Below are positions 43,287 to 53,313 of a stretch of DNA of 64,000 nucleotides, piece after piece. This DNA is from Poseidonibacter lekithochrous (GTDB lineage: Bacteria > Campylobacterota > Campylobacteria > Campylobacterales > Arcobacteraceae). A program made the translations under genes and the position numbers. The stretch spans positions 35,962 through 99,961 of the forward strand of contig NZ_JAHKQT010000007.1 of the NCBI RefSeq assembly GCF_018861145.1, read 5' to 3'. The notes beneath the pieces are model-generated. The model worked only from the letters and a program-made list of their open reading frames with translations, ran no database searches and had not been told where the DNA came from. The stretch's first letter is position 1. Each line of letters opens with the position of its first letter.

Positions 43287-44060
43287 ATGAATAAGATAAA
43301 AAAGCTTTTAAATGAAGAAGTTTCTTCACGAAATAAACATCACGAATTATCATATGATAAACCAGACCCACTTTTAGTTGCAAGTAGATATAAAGATGAA
43401 TACATAATACTTTTATGCGCACTCTTTGCATATGGAAAAGCTTCTATGATAGTGAAATTTTTAGATACTTTTGATTTTTCACTTTTAGAAGCAAGTGATG
43501 AAAAAATAGATAAAGAACTAGACTCTTTTTATTATAGATTTCAAAATAGTGAAGATATTAAAATAGTGTTTAAAACATTTAAAAAAATGAAACAAGAAAA
43601 TTCTTTAAATGAAATATTTACAAGTGGATATAAAAAAGGTAATAACATTCTAGAAGGATTAGATTCTGTAATCACAAAGATACACGAAGTTGCAAACTAT
43701 AAATCACAAGGCTTCACTTTTTTAGTTTCAAGTCCATTAAAAAGAGATAAAGAAGGAAATATAAAAGAAATAGGAAATGCACCATATAAAAGATGGAATA
43801 TGTTCTTGCGTTGGATGGTAAGATCTGATGAACTTGATTTAGGATTATGGAGTGGAATTGATAAAAAAGATTTGATATTACCTTTGGATACTCATACTTT
43901 TAAAGTATCCCAAAAGCTAGGATTATTAAGAAGAAAAACATATGATTTAAAGTCTGCATTATTGATAACGAAGAAGTTAAAAGAGTTTGATGAAAATGAT
44001 CCTATTAAGTATGATTTTGCGTTGTATAGAATTGGACAGGAAAAAATAAATCTTCACTAA
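43287..44060 (+). CDS. TIGR02757 family protein
   Basis: A 257-residue soluble helical protein matching the TIGR02757 family common in Campylobacterota and Bacteroidota. It has DPLLVASRYKDEYIILLCALFAYG near the N-terminus, NAPYKRWNMFLRWMVR in the middle, and PLDTHTFKVSQKLGLL late. The helix-hairpin pattern and the conserved R-W-N/Asp-Thr-His residues recall DNA glycosylase-like folds, but activity is not established. It is a single gene with no clear operon partner. Confidence 0.72.
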   Translation: MNKIKKLLNEEVSSRNKHHELSYDKPDPLLVASRYKDEYIILLCALFAYGKASMIVKFLDTFDFSLLEASDEKIDKELDSFYYRFQNSEDIKIVFKTFKKMKQENSLNEIFTSGYKKGNNILEGLDSVITKIHEVANYKSQGFTFLVSSPLKRDKEGNIKEIGNAPYKRWNMFLRWMVRSDELDLGLWSGIDKKDLILPLDTHTFKVSQKLGLLRRKTYDLKSALLITKKLKEFDENDPIKYDFALYRIGQEKINLH

Positions 44061-44141
44061 TAAACAAACATATTTATAAATCGACATTTTTTAGCTATTA
44101 AAGAATATACTAATGTAATATAATTCACAAAAGGATTTGAT

Positions 44142-45095
44142 ATGAAATTAGGAATTTCTTCGTGTTTACTAGGAACAAATTGTCGTTATGATGGAGGCCA
44201 TTCAAGAGATAGGTTTATTACTGATATGTTGAGTGATTATTTTGAGTTTGTGCCATACTGTCCAGAAAAAATGGTTTTTACAACACCACGGGAAGCTATT
44301 AGGTTAGTGAAAATTGAAGATGAGATTAAAGTAAGAACATCCACAGGAGATGTTGATGTAACTGAAAAATTAGTAGATATTTCAAAACAGCTTGCAAACC
44401 AGATTCAAGATGATGATTTATGTGGGTTTATATTAAAATCAAAATCTCCTACTTGTGGAATGGAACGTGTAAAAGTTTATCCATCTGCAAAAAACCAAAT
44501 GAGTGAAAAAAATGGTACAGGTGTATTTGCACAAGAGATAAAAGATAAATATCCTCTTTTACCTTTAGAAGAAGAGGGTAGATTAGAAGATGCTTGGCTT
44601 AGAGAAAACTTCTTAATGCAAATTTTTTCTTATAAAGATATCTTTGAGTTTCTAAAAACAAATCCTTCTATGAAGGAACTTGTTGAATTTCACACATCAT
44701 ATAAGTATATGGTATACGCAAAATCACATCAATCATATAAAGAGCTTGGGAGAATAGTGGCAAATCATGATAAAAGAGAAATTGAAATTATTTTAGAAGA
44801 CTATAAACATGCATTTTTAAGAGCGATTAGTTTAAAAGGAAGTATTTCAAATACATACAATGTTTTACTTCATTTATACGGTTACTTTAAAAAAGATATA
44901 ACAAAAGATGAAAAAACTGAAATACTAGATACCTTAGAAGAGTTCAAAACTGGACTTATTCCCTTAATTGCAGTAGTTAAAATCTTGAATCTTTATATTA
45001 AAAGATTTGATATAGAGTATTTAAAAGCTCAAAAATTTTTAAATCCATATCCAAAAGAGTTAGCTTTAAGATCGAAAGTTGAGGCATACCGATGA
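44142..45095 (+). CDS. DUF523-DUF1722 fusion protein (YbgA-like)
   Basis: A 317-residue protein of two known domains. Residues 1-145 are DUF523: GISSCLLGTNCRYDGGHS, CGFILKSKSPTCGM, with conserved Cys residues that may bind metal or a cluster. Residues 160-310 are DUF1722 (YbgA): ELVEFHTSYKYMVYAKSHQSY. In E. coli ybgA sits beside phr; here the gene overlaps phrB by 4 bp, supporting a link to photolyase. The activity is unproven. Confidence 0.85.
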   Translation: MKLGISSCLLGTNCRYDGGHSRDRFITDMLSDYFEFVPYCPEKMVFTTPREAIRLVKIEDEIKVRTSTGDVDVTEKLVDISKQLANQIQDDDLCGFILKSKSPTCGMERVKVYPSAKNQMSEKNGTGVFAQEIKDKYPLLPLEEEGRLEDAWLRENFLMQIFSYKDIFEFLKTNPSMKELVEFHTSYKYMVYAKSHQSYKELGRIVANHDKREIEIILEDYKHAFLRAISLKGSISNTYNVLLHLYGYFKKDITKDEKTEILDTLEEFKTGLIPLIAVVKILNLYIKRFDIEYLKAQKFLNPYPKELALRSKVEAYR

Positions 45096-46438
45096 GACAA
45101 GTTCTTTGGTTTAGAAGAGATTTAAGAGTAGAAGATAGTGCACTTTTAGCAAATGCGAGTGAGGATGTATTGCCTATTTTTATTTTTGATAAAAATATTT
45201 TAAGTAAATTAGAAAAAGATGATAAAAGAGTTACTTTTATATATAAATCTATTTTAGGACTAAAGAAAAAATTACAAGCATTAAATCTTGATTTAGCAAT
45301 ATTTTATGATGAACCAAAAAATGTTTTTGAAAACTTAAAAAAAGATGGTTTTGATGAGGTATTATGTTCTGTTGATTTTGATTCGTATGCAAAAAATAGA
45401 GATGAAGAAATTGAAGCAATACTTCCTATAAAAAGGTTTATCGATTCATTTATTTTAAATCCTAATTCGCATTTAAAAAAAGACAATACTCCATATAAAG
45501 TATTTACTCCCTTTTATAAATCTCTAAATATGATTACACAATCACATAATATTGAAGAATATTCTGCAAATAAAAACTTGCAAAAAATACAGACTGATTA
45601 CTCTTTTATTCCTACATTAGAACAAATGGGATTTGAAACACAAGAACTTCCAGACTTTTTATCAAAAAATCCAATAGAACTTTTAAAAGAGTTTAAAGCA
45701 AAAGTAAACAAATATCAAGAAGAAAGAGATTTCTTTTATATAGATGCAAGTTCTAAAATATCTGTTCACTTAAGATTTGGTTTGATTTCGCCAAAACAAG
45801 TTTTTAACTATTTTAAATCTTTTAACTCAATTGATTGTGAGTTTTTTATAAGAGAGATTTTTTGGAGAGAGTTTTATAACTATATTCTGTTTCATTTTCC
45901 AAATTCAGAAAAACAAAACTTTAATAATTTAGAGATAAAGTGGAGTCAAAACGAAGATGATTTTCTTAAGTGGTGTGAGGGAAAAACAGGTGTTCCTATA
46001 ATAGATGCTGCAATGATACATTTAAACAATACTGGACTTATGCATAATCGTTTACGAATGGTTGTAGCTTCATTTTTAACTAAGAATTTATTTGTAGATT
46101 GGAAAAAAGGCGAAGAGTATTTTGCAAAAAAACTACTAGACTATGAAGCTAGTTCAAACATAGGTTCATGGCAGTGGAGTTCTAGTACGGGTGCTGATAG
46201 CGCGCCTTATTTTAGAGTTTTTAATCCTTACACACAATCACAAAAGTTTGATAAAGAAGCAATTTTTATTAAAAGTATATTTAAAGAGTTTGAAAATATA
46301 GAGCCAAAATTATTTCATATTGAAAATGGCTTACAATCAAATTTATTTGTTGAATATCCAAAAGCAATTGTTGATATAAAACTATCAAGACAAAGAGCAA
46401 TCCAGATGTTTAAAGAAGCAAAAAATGAACAATTTTGA
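45092..46438 (+). CDS. phrB: Deoxyribodipyrimidine photolyase
   Basis: A 448-residue light-driven CPD photolyase with FAD and an antenna pigment. The N-terminal alpha/beta domain starts VLWFRRDLRVEDSALL. The helical FAD domain has FWREFYNYILFHFPN, PIIDAAMIHLNNTGLMHNRLRM and the signature NIGSWQWSSSTGADSAPYF-type segment (quoted in part), with the Trp used in electron transfer. The length fits class I. It is translationally coupled upstream to DUF523-DUF1722 and overlaps the next gene by 14 bp. Confidence 0.93.
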   Translation: MRQVLWFRRDLRVEDSALLANASEDVLPIFIFDKNILSKLEKDDKRVTFIYKSILGLKKKLQALNLDLAIFYDEPKNVFENLKKDGFDEVLCSVDFDSYAKNRDEEIEAILPIKRFIDSFILNPNSHLKKDNTPYKVFTPFYKSLNMITQSHNIEEYSANKNLQKIQTDYSFIPTLEQMGFETQELPDFLSKNPIELLKEFKAKVNKYQEERDFFYIDASSKISVHLRFGLISPKQVFNYFKSFNSIDCEFFIREIFWREFYNYILFHFPNSEKQNFNNLEIKWSQNEDDFLKWCEGKTGVPIIDAAMIHLNNTGLMHNRLRMVVASFLTKNLFVDWKKGEEYFAKKLLDYEASSNIGSWQWSSSTGADSAPYFRVFNPYTQSQKFDKEAIFIKSIFKEFENIEPKLFHIENGLQSNLFVEYPKAIVDIKLSRQRAIQMFKEAKNEQF

Positions 46439-47840
46439 TATAGCAGTTATTGGTTCAGGAATGGGTGGAAGTTTAATCTCTGCACTCAATAATGATAAAA
46501 ATTTAATACTATTTGAAAAAGATGTAAATCTTGGAGGATGTGCTAGTACTTTTAAAAGAAAGGGCAATTACTACAACTCAGGGGCAACTACTTTTGTAGG
46601 ATATGAAGATAATCATCCTATAAAAAATATCTTCGATAAAGCAAAATTTATTCCAGATATTAAAAAAAGTGATATTGCTATTAGAGTTATTCAAAATAAG
46701 AAAAGTGTTGATAGAGTAAAAGATTTTGATGCTTTTCTTGATAATATGAATAAAATATATCCTCATAAAAATAATAGAATATTTTGGAATACAATTAAGA
46801 CTTTAGATGAGAAGTTTTGGAGTTTACAAAAACTTCACTATGCAAAATATAATCTATCTTCTTACCTTAAAACAGCAAATGCACTAATAGAGATACTAAA
46901 AGTTTTTAAGCTTGATGTTTTAAAAAGTGCAGAAAGTTTTATAAATGAAACTTTATATGGTATTTCTGATGAATACAAAGCGTTTATTGACTCGCAATTA
47001 CTTATTACTATTCAAACCACTTCAAAAGATATTCCTTTACTATCTCTTGCTTTAGGATTATCTTATCCTTTCCATGATGTATTTTATGTAAATAATGGAA
47101 TGGGAAGTTTATTTGAAGGTTTACTAAAAGATATAAATGTACATAGAAAAGAGCAAATTTTAAAAATAAAAAAAGAAAAAGAGTTTTATAGAATTATTTC
47201 AAATAAAGATGAATATAAAGCAAAGCAAGTTATTTTAAACTCTTCTATTTATGATAGTGCTTCACTTTTTGATGATGCAAAAATCAAGAAGTATTATAAT
47301 AGTTTCTCTTTTTCAGATCAAAGTGCTTTTGTGATAAATTTAACACTAGCTTCAAAAGAAGATTTTATGCATCACTATCAAATCATATTAGATAAAAATC
47401 TTCCAAATGCAATATCTCAATCATATTTTATATCATTTTCTTCTAAAGATGATAAGAAGCTTTCAAAAAATGGATATAGTGTGACAATTTCAACTCATAC
47501 AAAAGCAAATATTTGGAAAAATATTTCCAAAGAAGAGTATAAATTACAAAAACAAATAACAGAAGATTTTATAATAAATAATTTTCTAGAAAACTTTGAA
47601 AAGGTAAAAAAAGAAGATATAATAGATATACATAGCGCCACAGCTAATACTTTTAAAAGATATATAAATAGAAATAATTGTGGTGGAAAACCAATAACAT
47701 TTAAAAACATTTTACAAACACCAAGTTGTAGAACTCCTTTTGAGGGATTATTTAATGTTGGTGATACAATATTTGCAGGTCAAGGCTGGCCTGGTGTTGC
47801 TATTGGGGTAGAAGTTTTAAATAAGGAATTAAATGTCTAG
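46425..47840 (+). CDS. FAD-dependent oxidoreductase, phytoene desaturase-like
   Basis: A 471-residue flavoprotein. The N-terminal dinucleotide motif is VIGSGMGGSL followed by LFEKDVNLGGCASTFKRKG, as in CrtI/NAD(P)-binding Rossmann proteins. The C-terminus has GLFNVGDTIFAGQGWPGVAIG, the FAD-contacting CrtI-type end. It may saturate or desaturate a polyene or oxidise a membrane lipid. No crtB or crtE is present in the window, so carotenoid synthesis cannot be claimed. It overlaps phrB by 14 bp and the kinase gene by 8 bp. Confidence 0.8.
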   Translation: MNNFDIAVIGSGMGGSLISALNNDKNLILFEKDVNLGGCASTFKRKGNYYNSGATTFVGYEDNHPIKNIFDKAKFIPDIKKSDIAIRVIQNKKSVDRVKDFDAFLDNMNKIYPHKNNRIFWNTIKTLDEKFWSLQKLHYAKYNLSSYLKTANALIEILKVFKLDVLKSAESFINETLYGISDEYKAFIDSQLLITIQTTSKDIPLLSLALGLSYPFHDVFYVNNGMGSLFEGLLKDINVHRKEQILKIKKEKEFYRIISNKDEYKAKQVILNSSIYDSASLFDDAKIKKYYNSFSFSDQSAFVINLTLASKEDFMHHYQIILDKNLPNAISQSYFISFSSKDDKKLSKNGYSVTISTHTKANIWKNISKEEYKLQKQITEDFIINNFLENFEKVKKEDIIDIHSATANTFKRYINRNNCGGKPITFKNILQTPSCRTPFEGLFNVGDTIFAGQGWPGVAIGVEVLNKELNV

Positions 47841-48828
47841 AGTAGAGCTAAAAATATCAAAACTTGACTGGGTGTATATTATTATCATTGGAGCTTTTTT
47901 TGGTTTCTTTATCTCATTTTTTTTATTTCTAATAAATACTAATTTAAAAGAGTTTTCAACTATACTTTTTGGTACAACAAGTGCTGTATCAATTTCTTTG
48001 AGTGCTTTTGTCTTTATTTCTATTTCAAATGATTTAATTCTTCCTAAAATTAATGAAAAATTTTGGTACTTAATTAGTTTTATCTTCTCTTTTCTTTCAG
48101 GATTTTTAGGTTTTGTTGTTTGTTATGCTCTTTTTTCTTTTACTGATTTTCCAATTATAAGTTTTTTAAAACCCATTTGGCTTTATATTAGTATTGTGAT
48201 TGGTTTTTTTACTTTTTTAATTGGTTTAATTTTGCATCAATTTATTTCAATGAAATATAAAAATGAATCAATAAAAAGTGAAGTGCTTGACTCTAAAATA
48301 AAAGCTTTAGAAAGTGAACTAAACCCTCATTTTTTATTTAACGCTTTAAATTCTATATCAGAGTTAATTTACGTAGATCAAAAGAAGGCAGAAAAAGCAA
48401 CTCTTGAATTATCAAAGTTTTTGAGAAATGCAATTACAAGAGATTCTTTAATTGAACTTGATAGTGAAATAAAGATGGTAGAAACTTACTTAAAAATAGA
48501 AAATATTAGATTTGATGATAATATAAAATTACAAACAAATATAAAAAAAGAGTTTTTAAAAATAGAAATACCAAAGTTTTCAATTCAACTACTTGTTGAA
48601 AATGCTATTAAGCATGGTTTTAATTCAAAAGAATTAAATATAGATATTACAACAAAAGATAATAAAATCTTTGTATCAAATGACGGAATTTTAAGTGAAA
48701 ATGTTAGTTTTGGAACAGGTCTTAGTAACTTAGAAAAAAGATTAGAATTATTGGGTATTGGAAACTTAAGATATAAGAAAGAGAATGATAAAATGTTCTT
48801 TATAATAGAATTAAAAGGCAAAAATTGA
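47833..48828 (+). CDS. LytS-type sensor histidine kinase
   Basis: A 331-residue membrane kinase with four predicted N-terminal helices (about 15-145) and no extracytoplasmic domain of note. The His-kinase part is of the LytS/YehU type: LNPHFLFNALNSI with phospho-acceptor His near 166, the N-box LLVENAIKHG and a C-terminal GTGLSNLEKRL (G-box). It is paired with the LytTR regulator by 4-bp overlap. The signal is unknown; location among photolyase and flavin genes suggests light, redox or membrane stress. Confidence 0.88.
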   Translation: MSRVELKISKLDWVYIIIIGAFFGFFISFFLFLINTNLKEFSTILFGTTSAVSISLSAFVFISISNDLILPKINEKFWYLISFIFSFLSGFLGFVVCYALFSFTDFPIISFLKPIWLYISIVIGFFTFLIGLILHQFISMKYKNESIKSEVLDSKIKALESELNPHFLFNALNSISELIYVDQKKAEKATLELSKFLRNAITRDSLIELDSEIKMVETYLKIENIRFDDNIKLQTNIKKEFLKIEIPKFSIQLLVENAIKHGFNSKELNIDITTKDNKIFVSNDGILSENVSFGTGLSNLEKRLELLGIGNLRYKKENDKMFFIIELKGKN

Positions 48829-49538
48829 AAACACTTATAGTAGATGATGAAAAACTAGCTCTTAGTAGATTAAAAAGACTTTTAGAAGAAGAGGGAGTAG
48901 AGGATATTACTGAATGTAATAACCCAATAGATGCTATAAAGCTTGTATCAAAAGAGAAATTTGATATTGCATTTTTAGATATATCAATGCCAAATATGAG
49001 TGGTTTAGAGCTTGCTAATACGATTTTAGATATCAATCCTAACACCTTCATAGTATTTCAAACAGCATATTCAGAACATGCCTTAGAAGCTTTCCAAAGT
49101 GGTGGAGTAGATTATTTACTAAAACCTATTTCAAATGAAAGCATAAAAAAATCTTTAGAAAAGATTGAAAAGTTTATGATAAAAGAAAATATTGATAGTT
49201 CAAAAAGAATTATGGCAAAAAGAGGAAGTAAGCTTTATTTGATTGATATAGAAGATATTTTTTATATCAAAGCTGATTTAGATGAAGTTATCATCAAGAT
49301 AAAAAATACAGATGCTTATGTTAGAAAGAAAATAGGGGATATGGAAAAACTACTAAAGGGAAAAAACTTTTTTAGAATTCATAGATCTTGTATTGTAAAT
49401 GTAGATAAAATAAAGTCTATGCAAAGTATGGAACAATCAAAATTAGAAATATCATTTGAAGGAATAGATGATATTGTAACAAGCTCAAAAGATGGAGCTA
49501 AAGAGTTTAGAGAATATCTTGAAAAGAGAATTCTCTAG
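48825..49538 (+). CDS. LytTR family response regulator
   Basis: A 237-residue regulator. The receiver domain has LIVDDEKLALSRL, phospho-Asp in AFLDISMPNMSG near residue 52, and KP (LLKPIS). The LytTR DNA-binding domain (about 135-235) has KLYLIDIEDIFYIKAD and FFRIHRSCIVNVDKI. The start is TTG at 48825 with AAAAGG six bases upstream. LytTR proteins bind pairs of direct repeats. Likely targets are its own operon and the flanking lipid/light-stress genes (inference). Confidence 0.9.
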   Translation: MKTLIVDDEKLALSRLKRLLEEEGVEDITECNNPIDAIKLVSKEKFDIAFLDISMPNMSGLELANTILDINPNTFIVFQTAYSEHALEAFQSGGVDYLLKPISNESIKKSLEKIEKFMIKENIDSSKRIMAKRGSKLYLIDIEDIFYIKADLDEVIIKIKNTDAYVRKKIGDMEKLLKGKNFFRIHRSCIVNVDKIKSMQSMEQSKLEISFEGIDDIVTSSKDGAKEFREYLEKRIL

Positions 49539-49560
49539 GCTTTAAGATTTATATGATTTT

Positions 49561-50097
49561 TTACTTATCATCTTTAATTATAGTAATTACAAGTTCACCC
49601 ACTGTAAAACCAAACTTCTTCATTTTAGAGTGATTTAAAATAACTCCATCTTCTTGAAGATGTAGCCAATCTTTTACGTTTATATCTATTGTAGAGTCAT
49701 TATATGGAACTCTCATAGTATAATCAATCATTACTGTATTTCCATTTGCAATCATTTGTGCCTGACCTACAATATCACCTGCTGTTCCTATAAAAGTTTT
49801 ATCAGCTGTTGGAGTTAATGTCCAAACTCTAGTTTGTTTTTCTCCGTTGTCATAAATGAATTTTTCATCAAGTGTTCCTACACCATTTTTATCCCAAGAA
49901 CCTATTAAGTCACCTTTGAATGTTTTAATGATTTTCCCACTTCTATCTTTTACCATTCCATAAGCTGTTAATTTTCCATTGAAATATTTTTGTGGAATAA
50001 ACTCAGGTCCTTTGTTTGTAAAGTCTTCTATTTGCATTTTTGAACATCCTGTAAAAATTAAAAATATTGCACTTAAGAAGAACAGTTGTAGTTTCAC
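49561..50097 (-). CDS. DUF3833 lipoprotein
   Basis: A 178-residue lipoprotein (lipobox IFTGCSK, Cys about residue 18) of the DUF3833 family: KYFNGKLTAYGMVKDRSGKIIKTF, WTLTPTADKTFIGTAGDIVGQA and DWLHLQEDGVILNHSKMKKFGF-type segments. A lipocalin-like barrel is plausible. It is the last gene of the eight-gene leftward operon and overlaps the methyltransferase gene by 4 bp. Family members lie in the same kind of cluster in Gammaproteobacteria; function unknown. Confidence 0.8.
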   Translation of the reverse strand: MKLQLFFLSAIFLIFTGCSKMQIEDFTNKGPEFIPQKYFNGKLTAYGMVKDRSGKIIKTFKGDLIGSWDKNGVGTLDEKFIYDNGEKQTRVWTLTPTADKTFIGTAGDIVGQAQMIANGNTVMIDYTMRVPYNDSTIDINVKDWLHLQEDGVILNHSKMKKFGFTVGELVITIIKDDK

Positions 50098-51320
50098 GCT
50101 ACAAGTCCTTCATTTAAATCCATATTTTGATACCTTGTAAAGGCAATTTGAACTAGGTTTATATTTCTAGTTAAGAATGCTGCTTCACAATAACAAAGAT
50201 ACATTTTCCACATTCTAATAAAGTACTCATCAAAGCCTAGTTCTTTTACTTTTTCTAGTTTTTGATTAAAGTTTTCATGCCAAATATTTAATGTTTTTGC
50301 ATAATGCTCTGTAAACTCTTCCATATGTAAAAGGTTTAGTTTAGTGTTTTTTGTAGTTACATCTAGTATTTTACCAACACTTGGAAGATGGCCTCCTGGA
50401 AAGATATACTTTTGAATAAAATCAGTCCCCTTACAATATGAACTATATCTTTGATCAGGCATTGTAATTATTTGCATTACTAGAATTCCACTTGGATTTA
50501 ATAATGATTCACATTTTTTAAAGAATACATCAAAATACTCTCGACCTACTGCTTCAAACATCTCAACTGCAATAACGGCATCAAATTGTCCTTGCATATC
50601 TCTGTAATCTTTTAACATTACATCAACTGACTCTTCAATATTATGCTCTTTAAATCTTCCTTCACAAAGCTTTTTTTGCTCTTTTGATAGTGTTAAAGTT
50701 GTAACTTCACAACCATACTCTTTAACTAAGTGCATAGCCATAGCTCCCCAACCTGAACCAATTTCTAGTACTTTTGAGCCTTTTTTAAGATTTAGCTTTT
50801 TTGCAAGTAAATCTATTTTTCTTTTTTGTGCATCAAATAAAGGTTCATCCGCTTTTTCAAATACAGCTGAAGAGTACATCATAGTGTCATCTAAAAATAG
50901 TTCAAAAAATTCATTTGATAAATCATAGTGTTCTTGTATATTCTTAGCAGAACGTGTTTTTGAGTTTTTTCTCATAATATGTTTTAATCTATTTACTACT
51001 GGAAATAAGTTGTAAAGACTAAACTTCTTTTCATCTTCACTTTTTGTTTGTAAAGCATCAGAGTTTATAATTCCAATTTTAATTAATGCTGTTAAATCAT
51101 CACATTCAAAATCTTTGTCCATATAACTCTCCGCAAAACCAATATCTCCAAAAAGTGTTAATCTTCTAAATAAATCTGCATTATTTAAAACCATTTTTGC
51201 TTTTGGTTCTTGATTATTTCCATAAGTTTTAACTTTTCCATCACAAAATGAAACTTCTAATGTTCCTTTTGTGATTTTTGAAAAATACTTATCTCCTAGT
51301 TTATTCCAAAAAGATTTCAT
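50094..51320 (-). CDS. cfa: Cyclopropane-fatty-acyl-phospholipid synthase family methyltransferase
   Basis: A 408-residue SAM-dependent enzyme acting on unsaturated fatty-acyl chains in membrane phospholipids. It has an N-terminal lipid-binding domain (NADLFRRLTLFGDIGFAESYMDKDF, quoted in part elsewhere), SAM motif VLEIGSGWGAMAMHLV near residue 170, and EMFEAVGREYF. Cys/His/Glu bicarbonate-site positions are consistent with the family. In photo-oxidative clusters of Rhodobacter the homologues make modified (furan) fatty acids, so the product may not be a plain cyclopropane. Confidence 0.88.
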   Translation of the reverse strand: MKSFWNKLGDKYFSKITKGTLEVSFCDGKVKTYGNNQEPKAKMVLNNADLFRRLTLFGDIGFAESYMDKDFECDDLTALIKIGIINSDALQTKSEDEKKFSLYNLFPVVNRLKHIMRKNSKTRSAKNIQEHYDLSNEFFELFLDDTMMYSSAVFEKADEPLFDAQKRKIDLLAKKLNLKKGSKVLEIGSGWGAMAMHLVKEYGCEVTTLTLSKEQKKLCEGRFKEHNIEESVDVMLKDYRDMQGQFDAVIAVEMFEAVGREYFDVFFKKCESLLNPSGILVMQIITMPDQRYSSYCKGTDFIQKYIFPGGHLPSVGKILDVTTKNTKLNLLHMEEFTEHYAKTLNIWHENFNQKLEKVKELGFDEYFIRMWKMYLCYCEAAFLTRNINLVQIAFTRYQNMDLNEGLVA

Positions 51321-51322
51321 TT

Positions 51323-52063
51323 TTAAGCCCTCCTAGTTTGATCAATAGCTTCTGGTCCATTCCATTTTAGACCTTTTAATTTAAGTTTTAAACTCTGCCA
51401 AATTGTTCTTGTAACTACCCAAAATGTAAGTAGGGTATGTCTAAAAAATAGTGATATAATATTTACTTCATTAAAAACAAGACTTTTACCTACAAATGTT
51501 GAAGATAACATCTTTTTATCATCTTCAAAAAGTTTTATTCCTATTGAGAAATGATTGCTTGTATATGTTAAATCAAACTCATATCTTCCATCTCTTTTAA
51601 AAAATGGAGAAACGTGCATATCTTTTAAACTTTCACCTTTATAGTGTTTGTTATCACTTGTTTCTAACTTAACAGGATAGATAACTCTTCCACCATTATA
51701 GTTATGTACTTCTGCAATCATATTTGTTGGTTTATCATTTTCAAAAAGTACCAAAATACTAATAGGATTAAATACATAACCAACAATTCTAGGCAAGGTA
51801 ATAAATCTCATTTTTTCAGTTGCTTCTAAGTCATATTCTTTTAGTAAGTTTTTTATATTTTCTTTAAAATCAATACTCTTCCCAAAATGGTCTTTTGTAT
51901 TAAAAGAGAATAGATTAAAACTATTTTGAGAAAAGTACTTGTTATCTAATTTTTCAAGTTTTGATATATTTATATCAATCATAAAAAATTTATATTTAAA
52001 ATCATGTACTTTTGGACTATACCTTTTATGATAAAGACTTCCTTCAAAAAATTTGTGACTCAT
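51323..52063 (-). CDS. DUF1365 family protein
   Basis: A soluble protein of about 246 residues. It begins MSHKFFEGSLYHKRYSPKVHDF, typical of DUF1365, with FITLPRIVGYVFNPISILV and VHNYNGGRVIYPVK later. The ATG at 52063 forms an ATGA overlap with the upstream flavoprotein gene and is preferred over the frame's earlier ATG at 52072. In many bacteria it lies between an FAD amine-oxidase-like gene and cfa, as here. A lipid-modification role is inferred from context. Confidence 0.85.
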   Translation of the reverse strand: MSHKFFEGSLYHKRYSPKVHDFKYKFFMIDINISKLEKLDNKYFSQNSFNLFSFNTKDHFGKSIDFKENIKNLLKEYDLEATEKMRFITLPRIVGYVFNPISILVLFENDKPTNMIAEVHNYNGGRVIYPVKLETSDNKHYKGESLKDMHVSPFFKRDGRYEFDLTYTSNHFSIGIKLFEDDKKMLSSTFVGKSLVFNEVNIISLFFRHTLLTFWVVTRTIWQSLKLKLKGLKWNGPEAIDQTRRA

Positions 52064-53313
52064 AATGCACATCCAAATTCTTGTGCAATTGTATTTGCAC
52101 TGTATAATCCATCTTCATGGAAACCATATCTCCAATAAGCTCCTGCAAAATAAGTATTATTTTTGCCATTGATAAGATTTCTTTTACTTTGTGCATTAAT
52201 TGCTTTTGCATCAAACTGTGGATGTTCATAGCTTATATTTTCTATTATTTCATCTAGTTGTTCTGTTTCATTTAACGAAACAAAATACTCTTTTTTACTC
52301 TTTAAATTTTGTAAGCGATTAATCCAATATGACAATGTCACATTTTTATCTTTTCCATTTGTTTTATAATTCCAAGCTGCATATACTTTTTTATCAGGAT
52401 ACAGTGCTTTTTTATCTGTATGTAAAACTGCTTTATTTTCTTTATATTCAAAACAAGAAAGGATTAAAAGCTCATCAACACTTGGTTCATCTAATAAATT
52501 CAAAGCATCAGGTGCATGCATGGCAAAAATTACTTTGTCGTAAACTGATTGTGAGTTATCTGCATGTATTAAGATAACTTTATCATCTTCTCTTTCAACA
52601 CTTATTACATCAGAGTTTAAAAAGATTTTTCCAGATATTTTCTTTGATATTTTTTCAACATAATTAATAGAACCACCACTAACAGTAAGCCATTGATGAT
52701 GAGTATCAACTCCTAATAATCCATGATTTTTAAAAAACTGTAAAAATGCACGTGCAGGAAAATCACTCATCTTATCACTAGGTGTTGACCAAATTGATGA
52801 ACCCATTGGAACAATATATCTTTCTTTAAAATAAGATGAGTAATTTTTTAAATATTCACCTAAAGATAAATCTAAATCGCTACTATTATTTTCTAAATCT
52901 TCATTTGCTTTTTTATTAAATTTTAATACATCAAAAATCATTTTATTGTGTGAATAAGAAAAGATATTTTTCTTTTGAAAATACATACCTTTTAAAGATT
53001 CACCATTATATGCTAAGTTACTCTTTTGATCCCAAAAAGCAAAACTCATATCACTATTTTCTATTTTTACATCAAGCTGTTTAAATAGTTTTGTAAGAAG
53101 TGGATAAGTAGGGTGATTAAATACTAAAAATCCAGTATCAACACCAAATGTTTTACCATCTTCTTGCACTTGTGTAGTTCGTGCATGACCACCTAATCTA
53201 TTATCTTTTTCATACAAATCAACGTCATGTTTTTTACTTAATAAATAAGCAGAACCAAGTCCACTTATTCCAGCTCCTAAGACTGCTATTTTATATCTTT
53301 TTTCTTTACTCAT
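52060..53313 (-). CDS. FAD-dependent amine oxidase-like protein
   Basis: A 417-residue flavoprotein with an N-terminal GxGxxG (VLGAGISGLGSAYLL, residues 11-25), an acidic ribose-binding turn (VDLYEKDNRLGGHARTT) and a C-terminal FAGAYWRYGFHEDGLYSAN motif for FAD. It belongs to the amine oxidase/protoporphyrinogen oxidase-like group, always linked to DUF1365 and cfa in such operons. It may desaturate or oxidise membrane fatty acids; in Rhodobacter a related pair acts in furan fatty-acid synthesis. Confidence 0.85.
   Translation of the reverse strand: MSKEKRYKIAVLGAGISGLGSAYLLSKKHDVDLYEKDNRLGGHARTTQVQEDGKTFGVDTGFLVFNHPTYPLLTKLFKQLDVKIENSDMSFAFWDQKSNLAYNGESLKGMYFQKKNIFSYSHNKMIFDVLKFNKKANEDLENNSSDLDLSLGEYLKNYSSYFKERYIVPMGSSIWSTPSDKMSDFPARAFLQFFKNHGLLGVDTHHQWLTVSGGSINYVEKISKKISGKIFLNSDVISVEREDDKVILIHADNSQSVYDKVIFAMHAPDALNLLDEPSVDELLILSCFEYKENKAVLHTDKKALYPDKKVYAAWNYKTNGKDKNVTLSYWINRLQNLKSKKEYFVSLNETEQLDEIIENISYEHPQFDAKAINAQSKRNLINGKNNTYFAGAYWRYGFHEDGLYSANTIAQEFGCAL

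Noticed and set aside
46425..47840. Claim of a carotenoid pathway from the CrtI-like protein
   Set aside because: No phytoene synthase, GGPP synthase or cyclase gene is present in the window, so only the flavoprotein family can be stated.
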